Positions 33,148 through 43,136 are shown, counted from the stretch's first letter. The stretch is DNA of 46,898 nucleotides from an uncultured Mucilaginibacter sp. (GCF_946481715.1 NZ_CAMLOV010000022.1:1-46898); one strand, 5' to 3'. Notes: generated by a model from the sequence alone, not told the origin. Translations and numbers: made by a program.

Positions 33148-35001
33148 TCAAGCTTCGGGGGCCGCGGGCTCATCCGCCGCCACTACCTTCTTCTTCCTTA
33201 CATACCGCCGCTTCGGTTTAGGCGCAGGCGGCGGTGGCAGTATAAAGTACAAAACAAGCCCTGCTAACATACCGGCAACTAAGCCGCCTATGTGCGCTGC
33301 GTTATCGGCGTTTCCAAAAATACCCAACAATAAATTAAACCCTATAAATACAAGGTTTAATATAAGGATGCCCCGGTTGGCCTTTAAGTCGGCCCGGTTA
33401 ATGAGCAGCAATACTATTGATACACCATAAAGGCCAAAAATAGCGCCCGATGCACCTACGCCCGGCGATGCGGGGTGCCACCAAATGCTGGCCAGGCTGG
33501 CCATAACGCCGCATACTACATAAACTATAGCAAAGCGCAGCTTGCCAATTTTTGGCTCTACAAACAGGGCAGCAAAAAACAGCCCGTACATATTGCCCAG
33601 CAGATGCATTAACCCGCCGTGCAAAAATATGGCTGTAAACAAGCGCCACCATTGCCCGTCCAATACGGCAGGCCGGTAATTGGCTCCCCAGTTAAGCAAT
33701 TCATCGCCCGGGAACGAAATAAACCCAAGCCCCGCAAACACCATGATAATGAACACCAGCACATTTAGCCCGGCTATAATGAGCGTAATAAACAAGCTGT
33801 TTTTTGGCGAGGCCATTTCCAAAAGTGATTTGGTGAATGATGGCTGTTTATTTAGCGAGGGGTTGAGGAACAGCGCGTATTCCTTTTTATCTATTTTGGG
33901 GATGATAACCATCAGCAAAAAAATAACCGCGCCAATACCATACGATTTAAATATCCAGCCAAGCTTGCCTCCATTACGCGCCTCAAAGGGTTCGTCAACA
34001 GCTTCAAAAATAATAGCACCGCTTAAGTTCGGGTATCGTTTATTTAACGCTTTGGTAAAACCTTTATGCTTATCATTATTGCCCAGCCTATCCAAATAAA
34101 CAAAATCATCAAGCCTCTTTACCGAAAATTCCCGCCCGGATTCCAACGCAAACTGCCTAAACTCTTCTTCCTTTCTCTCATTGCTTAAACTGCTGCCAAT
34201 TTGCTTATGAAACTCTACGCCCAGCCAGGTTTTAGGCAAGGGCGGCACAACAAAATTTGCCAGGCCTGCCCCATCGGGCTTTGTGGTAATAATAAGTGCT
34301 CCTTCCTTTGCCCGTTGCCCGTATATGGCTACGGCACTATCCGGCATAAAAACTTTTACATCGCTTACATCAGCCGGGTTTACCGAACGTAGATTCTGGT
34401 TATCGCCCAGTGGGGTTCCATTAACTATGATCAGTGCTTTTTTGCCTTTAAGCAGCATTACCTTTTTCATAAACGGGTACGGATCGGCAGGGATCGTATC
34501 CATTATAGCGCAGGCAACGTCGATGTACATATCCAGGTGCTCGTTGTTTTTGCCGGTTGTTTCAAACCTGTTGTAAACGGCCATTCTGTTGGTATCAACA
34601 AAATGATGCTGTAGTTTGTAGTATTTAGTTAGTTTTTCGGTGTTAATTGCACCTGGTATTTTCAAAACGGTTAGCTTACCGGTAGCTGTTACCAAAAACA
34701 TTTGGGAGATAATAGTTGGTAAGATGATAGCTATGGCCGATACAAAATAATAAAGCCCTGGCAGGTCGGATTTTTTTGTTTTTAAAGCAAGTATTTTAAG
34801 GCGTGGCCGCAAAACAATTAATACCGGGATCCATCCCGATGCTAACGGCAGCCAAATATTCACAACTTCTTCGTTGAGGGATAACATGTTGAACCGGATG
34901 ATGAGCAGCCAGTTTAAAAACGAATACCCTGCTATAAAAGCTACGCCAATTAAGATGAACGGCAAATAAATAGCCTTAAGTTTTATGATGATATTATCCA
35001 T
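33148..35001 (-). CDS. Rhomboid-family membrane protease with TonB-plug-like insert
   Basis: Intramembrane serine protease of 617 residues. Three N-terminal helices (about 8-115) precede a soluble region (about 120-350). That region holds ALIIVNGTPLGDNQNLRSVN and AVAIYGQRAKEGALIITTK, the pattern of the plug domain of TonB-dependent receptors (vYG.rAa.GvIlitTk). After a further helix, the rhomboid domain (about 375-590) has WWRLFTAIFLHGGLMHLLGN, the catalytic Ser in GVGASGAIFG (about 517) and the catalytic His in DNAAHIGGLVAG (about 567). A basic, Ala/Pro-rich tail closes it. The plug-like part may be a substrate- or partner-binding module. The gene is apparently monocistronic. Confidence 0.87.
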   Translation of the reverse strand: MDNIIIKLKAIYLPFILIGVAFIAGYSFLNWLLIIRFNMLSLNEEVVNIWLPLASGWIPVLIVLRPRLKILALKTKKSDLPGLYYFVSAIAIILPTIISQMFLVTATGKLTVLKIPGAINTEKLTKYYKLQHHFVDTNRMAVYNRFETTGKNNEHLDMYIDVACAIMDTIPADPYPFMKKVMLLKGKKALIIVNGTPLGDNQNLRSVNPADVSDVKVFMPDSAVAIYGQRAKEGALIITTKPDGAGLANFVVPPLPKTWLGVEFHKQIGSSLSNERKEEEFRQFALESGREFSVKRLDDFVYLDRLGNNDKHKGFTKALNKRYPNLSGAIIFEAVDEPFEARNGGKLGWIFKSYGIGAVIFLLMVIIPKIDKKEYALFLNPSLNKQPSFTKSLLEMASPKNSLFITLIIAGLNVLVFIIMVFAGLGFISFPGDELLNWGANYRPAVLDGQWWRLFTAIFLHGGLMHLLGNMYGLFFAALFVEPKIGKLRFAIVYVVCGVMASLASIWWHPASPGVGASGAIFGLYGVSIVLLLINRADLKANRGILILNLVFIGFNLLLGIFGNADNAAHIGGLVAGMLAGLVLYFILPPPPAPKPKRRYVRKKKVVAADEPAAPEA

Positions 35002-35014
35002 TTAGTATTATTGT

Positions 35015-35070
35015 AATTACACCGATTACTGTTGATTGCACCGATTTAGTTTTTGCGATTGCACCGATCC
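35015..35070. repeat. Short repeats, attRcaccgatt units
   Basis: Three copies of an imperfect 13-15-bp unit (aattacaccgatta, gattgcaccgattta, gattgcaccgatcc) lie upstream of the rhomboid gene. Two similar units are found at 38808-38847, also between genes. Confidence 0.6.
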
Positions 35071-35110
35071 ATTTCGGCACTGCAAACTGCCCGCCGCAAA
35101 CTGCCAACTG

Positions 35111-36355
35111 CTACCCTCTCTTCCCTACTTCCTTCGTCATTTTAAACGTCATGGCAGCAAGCGCGGTTAGCACAGCCACAATTACTGCCCATAGCGCCCA
35201 GGTTGGGAAGCTTTTGGTGGCGGTTTGGAGCGTACCTGATGAGTATTTAGGATTGTTTTTTACCTCCTCCGGTTCCAACACACTTATAAAACCATCGCCC
35301 CTTACGCTGTCAGCAAAAAAGTGAAGGTCGTAATTGGGGGTGGTGGCAGTACTGTCGCCAAATAACAAACGGTATTCTTTACTGGTATTTAAATATGCAA
35401 TCACTGATTGGTGTAACTGCCAAGCCTTTACTGACGATACTACCAGGGGCGGGTTATCTTCGTTATCAATTTCCGCTTCAAGCTTTTTGGTTTTGGCAGA
35501 GAAAAACATATTGGGATCATCTGACGACCCAACGTAACCGCTCATCAGCAAGTTCCTTTGCCGCCCTTTGATTTCGTAAATCCGGATACTCCGCTTATAG
35601 TATCTCGTGCCGGTAAACAACAGCACCAGGTCGTCTACCCGGTGGTTATCATCAAAATTTATAAATATACGGCTCGTTTTACCGCTATCTTTTTGGGTGA
35701 ATTTTATATTCTCCAACTGCCAGTAATCGGGTTTTTCCTCCATCGGTGCCCTGTAAATACCTGCTGCCAGTATGGCTACCGGGTCGTGCGGGCCATTATC
35801 CACCTTCAGTCTGAAATAACGGTAGTTGCTGGATGGAAAGGTTATCAATTGCTCGAAACTGCCCTTTGCACCATCATTATCGCCGGTTTTTTGCAAAACT
35901 ATGCCCTCTTTAATGGCATACCAATTTTTAAGGTCGTCGCTTCCGCTTAAATCTGCCTTGCGGCCAACAGCTGTATTACGCAACACCAATGCAAATTGGC
36001 TAATACCGGTATATCCCGATGGCGTTTCTACAGTAAAAGTTGTTACCGTATCTGCACCTGCGCCGCCAGCTAATTGTTTAAAGTTTACAAAGTTTGGCTT
36101 ACTGGCATTATTTGGTATTTTATCACCGAACATATAGGGTATCGCACGGCCTGCAGTATCGGCAATCCGGATATCTGACAAGTCGCTATTTGCTTTGGCG
36201 GTTATTGCGGGTGGCAACTTTATAATATACATATCATCCCGGTGCGCTTTGGGTAATTGGGCCATGTATTTTGCCTTCTGCGCGAATGCAACGCTACTTA
36301 CGCCCATCAGCGCCAACATCAATAAAAGCTTATTCCTCAATCTTCTTGGCCTCAT
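35111..36355 (-). CDS. DUF3999 family exported membrane-anchored protein
   Basis: A 414-residue protein with a signal peptide (about 1-25, LLLMLALMGVSSVAFAQ), a large periplasmic beta-rich part, and one C-terminal helix (about 388-405) followed by KMTKEVGKRG. KLPPAITAKANSDLSDIRIADTAGRAIPY and FALVLRNTAVGRKADLSGSDDLKNWYAIKEG suggest galactose-binding-like discoid modules. The pattern matches DUF3999, which is regularly encoded next to DUF2339. Here its start lies 26 bp inside the end of the DUF2339 gene, so they are coupled. Biochemical role unknown. Confidence 0.82.
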   Translation of the reverse strand: MRPRRLRNKLLLMLALMGVSSVAFAQKAKYMAQLPKAHRDDMYIIKLPPAITAKANSDLSDIRIADTAGRAIPYMFGDKIPNNASKPNFVNFKQLAGGAGADTVTTFTVETPSGYTGISQFALVLRNTAVGRKADLSGSDDLKNWYAIKEGIVLQKTGDNDGAKGSFEQLITFPSSNYRYFRLKVDNGPHDPVAILAAGIYRAPMEEKPDYWQLENIKFTQKDSGKTSRIFINFDDNHRVDDLVLLFTGTRYYKRSIRIYEIKGRQRNLLMSGYVGSSDDPNMFFSAKTKKLEAEIDNEDNPPLVVSSVKAWQLHQSVIAYLNTSKEYRLLFGDSTATTPNYDLHFFADSVRGDGFISVLEPEEVKNNPKYSSGTLQTATKSFPTWALWAVIVAVLTALAAMTFKMTKEVGKRG

Positions 36356-38762
36356 CTTCTACCAGTATTTTTTTAACTTTTTGATACATAAACGATACCA
36401 CCAGCAATATCACCCCCAAACAAAAGAAGGCCGCTATTTTACCCGCCGGCGGTATATCTTTTATATCGAACATAAACAGTTTCCCCAGTGTAACAGCAAA
36501 CAGCGTAAGCGAGATAATACGCAGGATACGCGCCTTGTTGCGCATGCCTAATATCATCAGCGCGAAAGAGCTTAAGCCCCACAGTATGGGCAGCCCTACT
36601 TTAATGTATACGGTCTCAATCTTGTCGATAGTGGTGCCATGCCCAAAGAACAGCATAGTGCTGGCCAGGCAAAGCTCGGCACTCAGGAACAGCACTATTG
36701 CTGCGGATAAAACCCATGCGGTAGCTGCGCGTAACTCCTCTTGTAATTCGGTACGGGCAATTTTTATCAGCTGGTAAAACAGCAGTGCCACAATTGCCGC
36801 TGCTGCCCAATGCGCCGCAAAATGGCCGACATCGGGTTTTTTAGTATCCAACATACTGTATTCCAGCGTAAACAGCGATGGCAGGCTGAGGAGGTAAACC
36901 ACAATGGCCAGCACAACAAGCCCCGCCCCTGCGCGCCAGTTTAGCGCAATACCGCTTAGGCGTTTGCCCAGCATGTAAAACAGATAAACAAAGGCCGGCA
37001 CGTAAAGCGTGAGGTACAGGACATTCAAATCGGTACCCGGGTAGCGGGTGGTAAACTGGTGGTTTATCTCCAGCAGGCCGCTGGCAAACAGCAGGATAAA
37101 AGCCATGCTGCGGTATAGCATATTGGGTATATCCACGCCGTACAGCCTGGGCGACTCGTCGCGTTTTACCTGCAGGTACAGCAGGTAGCTGCTGATGGCC
37201 GCTATTAGTGTGGTAATAAAACCTTTATTGGCGATGATGGGCGATATCACCGGGTGCGGTATCAATGTATAATATGATGTTGCCGAATGATATACATAGT
37301 ATATATCTATCCAGTCCATAACCAGGCTGATGAGCATCAGCCCCCATACCATCAGCGAAGTGAGTTTCATCAACTGTATCTTCGATTTAAGGAACAGCCA
37401 GTACAGCAACACGCTTTCCGCCGCCCAAAACAGGGTGACGTAATGCCCGTTGAGCTGGATAGGCGCCGTAAGCGATATAAACGTGAGCGTAATCCCAATA
37501 AGCAGGTACAGGATATTGGTATCAACCTTTTTGTTTTTAAACAGCACGAACGACAACAGCAAATTCACCACGCCAAGCGCAGCCGTAAACAACCCGCGCA
37601 TATCTTCCTGCCCCATCTGGGTAAGCAGGTACAGCCCTACCCCAAAATACAGCCCGGTGTTGATGAGCAGGATGCTGAAATCGCTGGCCACAAAGGCTTT
37701 TTTTTCCTTCACATTATTGGCCACATTAATACCGAAGAACAGCAGGTACAATATACTGCCATAGAGGAAGCCTGTATGGTAGGTTGGCCCGGTGAGGCTG
37801 GTTACCACCCCACCAAAAACGATAACCGTTAACCCGAATACCACGGCATTCAGCACGCGCCAGGCTTTGTAATAGGCAATGATGAGCAAGCCGGCGTTCA
37901 GTATCACCAGGTAAATAAACAATGCGTTGTAATTGGCATGGCCACTGCTTACCATAAAAGGGCTGCCGAGGCCACCCACAAAGGCAATTACCGCCAGTTC
38001 CTGCTTATCGTACAGTAACGAAAGCGCCACCGCGAAAATGGTAATAACAATAAGGATAATAAACGATGCCGTTTGCCCAAACAAATGGAACTGGTGGTAG
38101 GCCAGCGTAATGGTAAAGTACAAAATGGCCAAGCCGCCACCCACCAGTACCGAACTAAATGCTTTGTAACTGTTGCGCATACGGTGGGCAATACCAATAA
38201 GGATACCGCCGCAAAGTACACCGATACCCACACGCCCAACCGGGCCAACCCAGTTATTGTCGATAGCGTATTTCACAAAAAAGCCAATGGCCAGCACCAA
38301 AATGGCGATACCAATTTTATTGATGAGGTTCTCGCCGATGAATTTCTCCAGGTCGGGGTGGCTTTCAAAAAAGGATGGACGGGGTTCCGGTTCTTTATAA
38401 GCCGGGCGCGGCGGTGGCGGTGTACCGGGCGCTTTTACCGGGCGGCTTGCCGCATCGCTTATCACTTCGGCATGCCACTCTACCTTTACAGGCTCGGGCA
38501 CGGGCGCAACAGGTTTTGGTATGGGCGGAAGCACGGGTGCCGCAGGTTTCGGCGGCTCGGGCCTTATTTCGGGTGCTTCCCAGGATTTTGCAACCGTTGG
38601 TTTTGGCGGTTCGGCAGTGCGGCTAATGATGCTCTGCCGCAGCAGGTTGTTCATTTCAACAAGGCGCTGTTCCATTACGTCCAGCCGCCCGCGGGTACTG
38701 TTCCGGCTGCCTATAACCAGCACAATAATGACCAGGAAAAGGATGATGTAAATAATTTCCAT
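36330..38762 (-). CDS. DUF2339 polytopic membrane protein
   Basis: An 810-residue membrane protein. One N-terminal helix (IIYILFLVIIVLVIGS) is followed by a short coiled-coil segment, then a Pro-rich cytoplasmic stretch (about 50-130), then more than twenty membrane helices. ENLINKIGIAILVLAIGFFVKYAIDNNWVGP and VGRVGIGVLCGGILIGIAHRM are hallmark DUF2339 segments. Function unknown; its constant DUF3999 partner suggests an envelope complex. Its C-terminus overlaps the DUF3999 start by 26 bp. The upstream gap (38763-39262) holds repeats and no clear promoter. Confidence 0.88.
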   Translation of the reverse strand: MEIIYIILFLVIIVLVIGSRNSTRGRLDVMEQRLVEMNNLLRQSIISRTAEPPKPTVAKSWEAPEIRPEPPKPAAPVLPPIPKPVAPVPEPVKVEWHAEVISDAASRPVKAPGTPPPPRPAYKEPEPRPSFFESHPDLEKFIGENLINKIGIAILVLAIGFFVKYAIDNNWVGPVGRVGIGVLCGGILIGIAHRMRNSYKAFSSVLVGGGLAILYFTITLAYHQFHLFGQTASFIILIVITIFAVALSLLYDKQELAVIAFVGGLGSPFMVSSGHANYNALFIYLVILNAGLLIIAYYKAWRVLNAVVFGLTVIVFGGVVTSLTGPTYHTGFLYGSILYLLFFGINVANNVKEKKAFVASDFSILLINTGLYFGVGLYLLTQMGQEDMRGLFTAALGVVNLLLSFVLFKNKKVDTNILYLLIGITLTFISLTAPIQLNGHYVTLFWAAESVLLYWLFLKSKIQLMKLTSLMVWGLMLISLVMDWIDIYYVYHSATSYYTLIPHPVISPIIANKGFITTLIAAISSYLLYLQVKRDESPRLYGVDIPNMLYRSMAFILLFASGLLEINHQFTTRYPGTDLNVLYLTLYVPAFVYLFYMLGKRLSGIALNWRAGAGLVVLAIVVYLLSLPSLFTLEYSMLDTKKPDVGHFAAHWAAAAIVALLFYQLIKIARTELQEELRAATAWVLSAAIVLFLSAELCLASTMLFFGHGTTIDKIETVYIKVGLPILWGLSSFALMILGMRNKARILRIISLTLFAVTLGKLFMFDIKDIPPAGKIAAFFCLGVILLVVSFMYQKVKKILVEDEAKKIEE

Positions 38763-38807
38763 TATTAGGGATAAGGTTTAATCAAATAAATGTACGCTTC
38801 TATTTTT

Positions 38808-38847
38808 GGATTACACCGATTTGATTTGATTTCACCGATTTGATTTG
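38808..38847. repeat. Short repeats, attacaccgatttgattt units
   Basis: Two adjoining copies (ggattacaccgatttgattt and gatttcaccgatttgattt) related to the units at 35015-35070. Confidence 0.55.
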
Positions 38848-38861
38848 CGTGGCGGGGGAAG

Positions 38862-38995
38862 TTTCACGCAAAGGCGCGAAAGCGCAAAGAAGAGATGCTT
38901 TTTGAAAAGCAATTGCAGTGGTGCCTGGGTTGGGTTCTGCCCCGCTATTCCTCCAAGCCGCTGATAGAAGCGGGCTTTCCGTGCTATCGGGTTTA
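38862..38995 (+). repeat. Dispersed repeat copy B, uninterrupted
   Basis: From tttcacgcaaaggcgcgaaa to gtgctatcgggttta. It matches copy A (32889-33112) over its whole length apart from the insertion in copy A. Non-coding. The rest of the gap 38763-39262 holds nothing recognisable beyond this and the short repeats before it. Confidence 0.7.
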
Positions 38996-39262
38996 GGTAG
39001 GTGCTGTTTGTTCATCATTCAAGAAGGCATTTTTTATAAAAATATGTTTGTACATATAATATTATATCACTTGCAACCAGGCATTTAAATGTGTAGGTTT
39101 AACACATTCCTGCCAAACCACAACGTTACTTTCGCCAAAAGGGCTGCTTGTACTTTTTGATTAAGCAAAATAGCACCACCGGTTAATATTTACCCAAATT
39201 CTCCGGCTTATAATAGGTGCTTAGCATTCCGTCCTGAACCTTTTTATAAATTATATTAACAT

Positions 39263-42200
39263 ATGTGCACTAATCTAACCCGCAATTTTAAGCTAAAGCT
39301 TACGCTTTTTTGTTGCCTTTTTACCCTCTTTTTAACCGCTGATGCATTTGCCATAAAACCGGTAAGGGGCAGCAGCCTGGCAGGGCACCGCAAAAACACC
39401 CTAAATGCAATAGCTGTGTCGCCGGGCAACGCTTTAAGCTTTGCGGGTTACAACTATACCGACCATGGCACTGCCATAAACCAGGCTTTGGCCGGCACCA
39501 GCCAGCTTACGCTGGAAACATGGATATATATCACCAACTACGATGGGCTGCGAAGCCCTCTTGGCAATTACGGTGCCGATTTTAGCGGGATACAAATGCA
39601 GTACATGCTAAGGCTTGAGAATGGCTACCCTGCTTTTTGGTTGGATGCCGGCAGTGGTTTCCAGCCCCTGGGTGCTCCAACCAAGCTGCCCCTTAATACC
39701 TGGATACATTTGGCCGCCACCTGGAACGGTACAACTATGGCGCTATACGTAAACGGCGCATTAGTAGCAAAAAGAGATGATGTAACAGGCAGCTTCCATA
39801 TGATAGACCAGCCCCTGAAGATTGGCAGAAGCGCAACCTTTGAGAGCTTTGTAGGGAAGATAGACGAGGTAAAGATATGGAACACCGTTAGGTCGCAGGC
39901 CGAGATACAGGCAGGCATGTTTATACCAACCAATCCCGCTTCGGCAGGCCTGTTAGCGTATTTTAATTTCAATGAAGGCATAACAGGCGGCGATAACCCC
40001 GGGGTGACGACGCTTACGGACCTTACAGGCCACGGGTATGATGGCACCCTTCAGTATTTTCATTTAAACGGCACCGAATCTAACTGGGTAAAAAGCTACG
40101 CTATGGTTGTGCCGGTAGCGTTTGATGCAACGGATATCACCGCATCGGGCTTTACCGCAAACTGGGCCCTACCTTACGATGCAAACGGCTATCTGCTGGC
40201 AGTATCTACTAATAGCAGCTTTGCCAGCGGCATCACCGGTTCGCCTTTTACGGTTAGCGGTACTTCCAAAACCTTAACAGGCCTTAAAGCGGGAGGCCGT
40301 TATTACTACCGCGTGTATAAAAACACACCAGTGGTTGATCCGGAGACGTACTCCGGGCGTATAACTGTAAACATCCTTGCGGCACCGCCGGCGCCGCTGG
40401 TTGCTCCGGGCAATGCTTTAAGCTTTGCAGGTTATAATTATACCGACCATGGCACTGCTATAAACCAGGCTTTGGCCGGCACCAGCCAGCTTACGCTGGA
40501 AGCATGGGTAAACATAAATACCCACGAAGGGCTGCGAAGCCCCTTAGGCAATTACGGCGCCGATTTTAGCGGGATACAAATGCAGTACATGCTCAGGATA
40601 GAGAACGGGTACCCTGCTTTTTGGCTTGACGCCGGCAGCGGCTTCCAACCCGTGGGTTCTCCAACTATGCTTCCCCTTAATACCTGGGTACACCTGGCCG
40701 CCACCTGGAACGGTACAACTATGGCCCTATACGTAAACGGCGCATTAGTAGCAAAAAGAGATAATGTAACCGGCAGCTTCCACATGATAGACCAGCCCCT
40801 GAAGATTGGCAGAAGCGCAACCTTTGAGAGCATTATAGGCAAGGTAGACGAGGTAAAGATCTGGAACTCCGTTAGGTCGCAGGCCGAGATACAGGCAGGC
40901 ATGCTTACACCAACCAATCCGGCTTCGGCAGGTTTATTAGCGTATTTTGATTTCGATGCAGGGAAAGCAGCAAGCACCAATACCGGGGTAAACACCCTTA
41001 AGGACTTAACCGGCCACGGGTATGATGGCAGCCTTCAGTACTTTCAACTAAAAGGCACCGCATCCAACTGGGTAGAAAGCTACGCTATGGTTGTGCCGGT
41101 GGCGCTTGAGGCAACAAAACTTACCGCATCGGGCTTTACGGCAAACTGGCAAAAACCACAAACCGGCCTGGTTGATAATGGCTACCGGCTTGATGTTTCG
41201 GTATCGCCCACTTTCGAAACCGTAATAACAGGCTCGCCATTTTCCACCACCGGCACTTCAAAAACACTTACAGGTTTGGATATGTCGAAAAAGTACTATT
41301 ACCGCGTACGGGCCGATAAAAAATCGGTAACCGGCCAGGGGGGCAGCTCTGCGGTAATACTGGTGCGCAAAGCCTTTGAGTTACCAGTTATAAGTTATGC
41401 CGGCCCAAAAAACTATATTAAAAACGTTGCCATTACGCCATTAATGCCAACTGCAAGTGGAGTATCGGCACCGGCTTACCGTGCCGAACTGAGCACCGTA
41501 GGCAGCGGTTTTGATAAGCCGTACGCTACAGCTGTTGATATGGCCGGTAATGTTTACGTGGCCGATGTTATTACAGGCACCGTTTATGCCATGCCGGCCG
41601 GTACGCAAAGCCCTGTTGCCATAGCATCGGGCATGGATCGCCCCTCGGGCGTTGCTGTTGATGCTAATGGCGCTGTGTATGTTGCCGAAGCAGGCAAAGG
41701 TGCTATAAAAATGATACCGGCAGGCGGCGGCACCCCTGTTACACTGAACAGCAGTTTCAAAAATCCGCTCGGCATAGCGGTTGATGATAAAGGCTTTGTT
41801 TATGTAAGCGACTATAGTTTTGGCACCGTATCTAAAATAAACATACTCGGTGGCAGCCTGGCCGTTATTGGCAGCGGCTTTAACCACCCCACAGGTATTG
41901 CTGTTGATGCAATGGGCAATGTTTACGTGGCCGATAGCCAAAACAGCGCAGTTAAACGCATCCCGGCGGCCGGTGGCAGCCCGGTACTCGTTTCTAATTC
42001 TTTCTACTACCCAACTGCCGTGGCCCTTGATAATGCAGGCAATATTTATGTAGTAGATAATGGCATCAACGCTTTGATGAAGATACCTGCGGGTAAAACC
42101 AGCCCGACAAAGCTCAACACGGCACTTAACCAGCCATTTGGTTTAAGTATTGATGGCGCAGGGCAAATATACGTGGCCGATGGAGGCAGCCACTCGGTGA

Positions 42201-42724
42201 AGCAAGTAAGCCCTGCGGGTGGTTATTTTATAAGCCCGGCCTTACCAAACGGTTTAAATTTTAGCACCATTACCGGTGCAATAAGCGGCACGCCAACGGC
42301 CCTTAGCCCAGCCACCAACTACATCGTAACGGGTTATAATGCAAACGATGCCGCCAGGGCAACTATCACCATCTCGGTATCATCAACCCCGCCAACATTG
42401 GCCTTAGCGTCTAAAGTGATGATAGAAGCACCAGCTACGTCCTTGCAAAACCAGCTGCCTGCCATCACTGCAAGCAGTGCACTATCGCCAAACGGCGACG
42501 GGCTTAACGATACCTGGCTGATAAAAAACATCGAGCAATACCCAAACAGCAACGTTTCGGTGTATGATAAAAGCGGGGTACTGGTGTTCAGCAAAAAAGG
42601 TTACCAAAACGATTGGGGCGGCACCGCCAACGGCAAACCCCTAAACGAAGGCACACTGTTTTATGTGATCAGTCTTAGCGATAAGGAAACAGTAAAAGGC
42701 TTTATTGTGATGAAGAACAAATAA
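39263..42724 (+). CDS. T9SS cargo with LamG, FN3-like and NHL domains
   Basis: Secreted surface protein of 1153 residues. Signal peptide: residues 1-30 (LKLTLFCCLFTLFLTADAFA). Two LamG/concanavalin-like domains (about 53-270 and 382-600) contain LTLETWIYITNYDGLRSPLG and TWNGTTMALYVNGALVAKRD, each followed by an FN3-like domain with a GSPF-x-x-x-GTSKTLTGL strand. A six-repeat NHL propeller (about 745-970, NVYVADSQNSAVKRIPAAG-type blades) and a putative Ig domain (GAISGTPT) come next. The end is a CHU_C-type type IX sorting domain (LSPNGDGLNDTWLIKNIEQY). Probably a carbohydrate-binding or adhesive surface protein. It shares the NHL, Ig and sorting modules with the giant protein. Confidence 0.92.
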   Translation: MCTNLTRNFKLKLTLFCCLFTLFLTADAFAIKPVRGSSLAGHRKNTLNAIAVSPGNALSFAGYNYTDHGTAINQALAGTSQLTLETWIYITNYDGLRSPLGNYGADFSGIQMQYMLRLENGYPAFWLDAGSGFQPLGAPTKLPLNTWIHLAATWNGTTMALYVNGALVAKRDDVTGSFHMIDQPLKIGRSATFESFVGKIDEVKIWNTVRSQAEIQAGMFIPTNPASAGLLAYFNFNEGITGGDNPGVTTLTDLTGHGYDGTLQYFHLNGTESNWVKSYAMVVPVAFDATDITASGFTANWALPYDANGYLLAVSTNSSFASGITGSPFTVSGTSKTLTGLKAGGRYYYRVYKNTPVVDPETYSGRITVNILAAPPAPLVAPGNALSFAGYNYTDHGTAINQALAGTSQLTLEAWVNINTHEGLRSPLGNYGADFSGIQMQYMLRIENGYPAFWLDAGSGFQPVGSPTMLPLNTWVHLAATWNGTTMALYVNGALVAKRDNVTGSFHMIDQPLKIGRSATFESIIGKVDEVKIWNSVRSQAEIQAGMLTPTNPASAGLLAYFDFDAGKAASTNTGVNTLKDLTGHGYDGSLQYFQLKGTASNWVESYAMVVPVALEATKLTASGFTANWQKPQTGLVDNGYRLDVSVSPTFETVITGSPFSTTGTSKTLTGLDMSKKYYYRVRADKKSVTGQGGSSAVILVRKAFELPVISYAGPKNYIKNVAITPLMPTASGVSAPAYRAELSTVGSGFDKPYATAVDMAGNVYVADVITGTVYAMPAGTQSPVAIASGMDRPSGVAVDANGAVYVAEAGKGAIKMIPAGGGTPVTLNSSFKNPLGIAVDDKGFVYVSDYSFGTVSKINILGGSLAVIGSGFNHPTGIAVDAMGNVYVADSQNSAVKRIPAAGGSPVLVSNSFYYPTAVALDNAGNIYVVDNGINALMKIPAGKTSPTKLNTALNQPFGLSIDGAGQIYVADGGSHSVKQVSPAGGYFISPALPNGLNFSTITGAISGTPTALSPATNYIVTGYNANDAARATITISVSSTPPTLALASKVMIEAPATSLQNQLPAITASSALSPNGDGLNDTWLIKNIEQYPNSNVSVYDKSGVLVFSKKGYQNDWGGTANGKPLNEGTLFYVISLSDKETVKGFIVMKNK
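39421..41099 (+). repeat. Tandem duplication of LamG-FN3 module, period ~986 bp
   Basis: 39421-40110 and 40407-41099 are nearly identical over long runs, differing mostly at silent or conservative positions. The FN3-like parts are more diverged. This points to recent duplication or gene conversion of the LamG part. Confidence 0.85.
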
Positions 42725-42747
42725 GGTATTACCTAAAATTGTTTTTG

Positions 42748-42786
42748 AAAGGGCAAGCGGCTGTAAGAAGTGCTTGCCCTTTTTTG
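42748..42786 (+). terminator. Intrinsic terminator after LamG/NHL gene
   Basis: AAAGGGCAAGC and GCTTGCCCTTT form an 11-bp perfect stem with a 13-nt loop, running into a TTTTTT tract, 23 bp after the stop codon. Confidence 0.9.
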
Positions 42787-42876
42787 GGTTATTTGCAAAG
42801 GGAGGCATGCGGCTTTTATGCGGGCCGCAAACCGGGAATACTTAGCAAGAACGATTATGCGGTCACCTCTTACGGT

Positions 42877-42924
42877 TGACAATAAAAAATTTGCTAAAAT
42901 ACTTGACAATAGATTTTTTGTCAA
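42877..42924. promoter_or_regulatory. TTGACAATA direct and inverted repeats
   Basis: TTGACAATA occurs at 42877 and 42903 (26 bp apart), and the inverse TTGTCAA at 42918-42924. No gene follows for 450 bp, so the role is unclear: binding sites or a stem-loop. Confidence 0.3.
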
Positions 42925-43136
42925 ATGATTACTCAGGTAACTATCTCCGCCCAGTCAGTCGCGTAAGCTTAACTACTATATCAGCATCCACGCTATCGTG
43001 GCTAACTTTGCTAATCCACCACAATTCCACAATCGTAAACACTTCCAAGCATTTGCAACCAGGCGAGGTCTCCCGCGCTAATATTCAAATTTGTAGATAT
43101 ACACTTTTGAATATATATATCATAGCCCCGGCCCCC

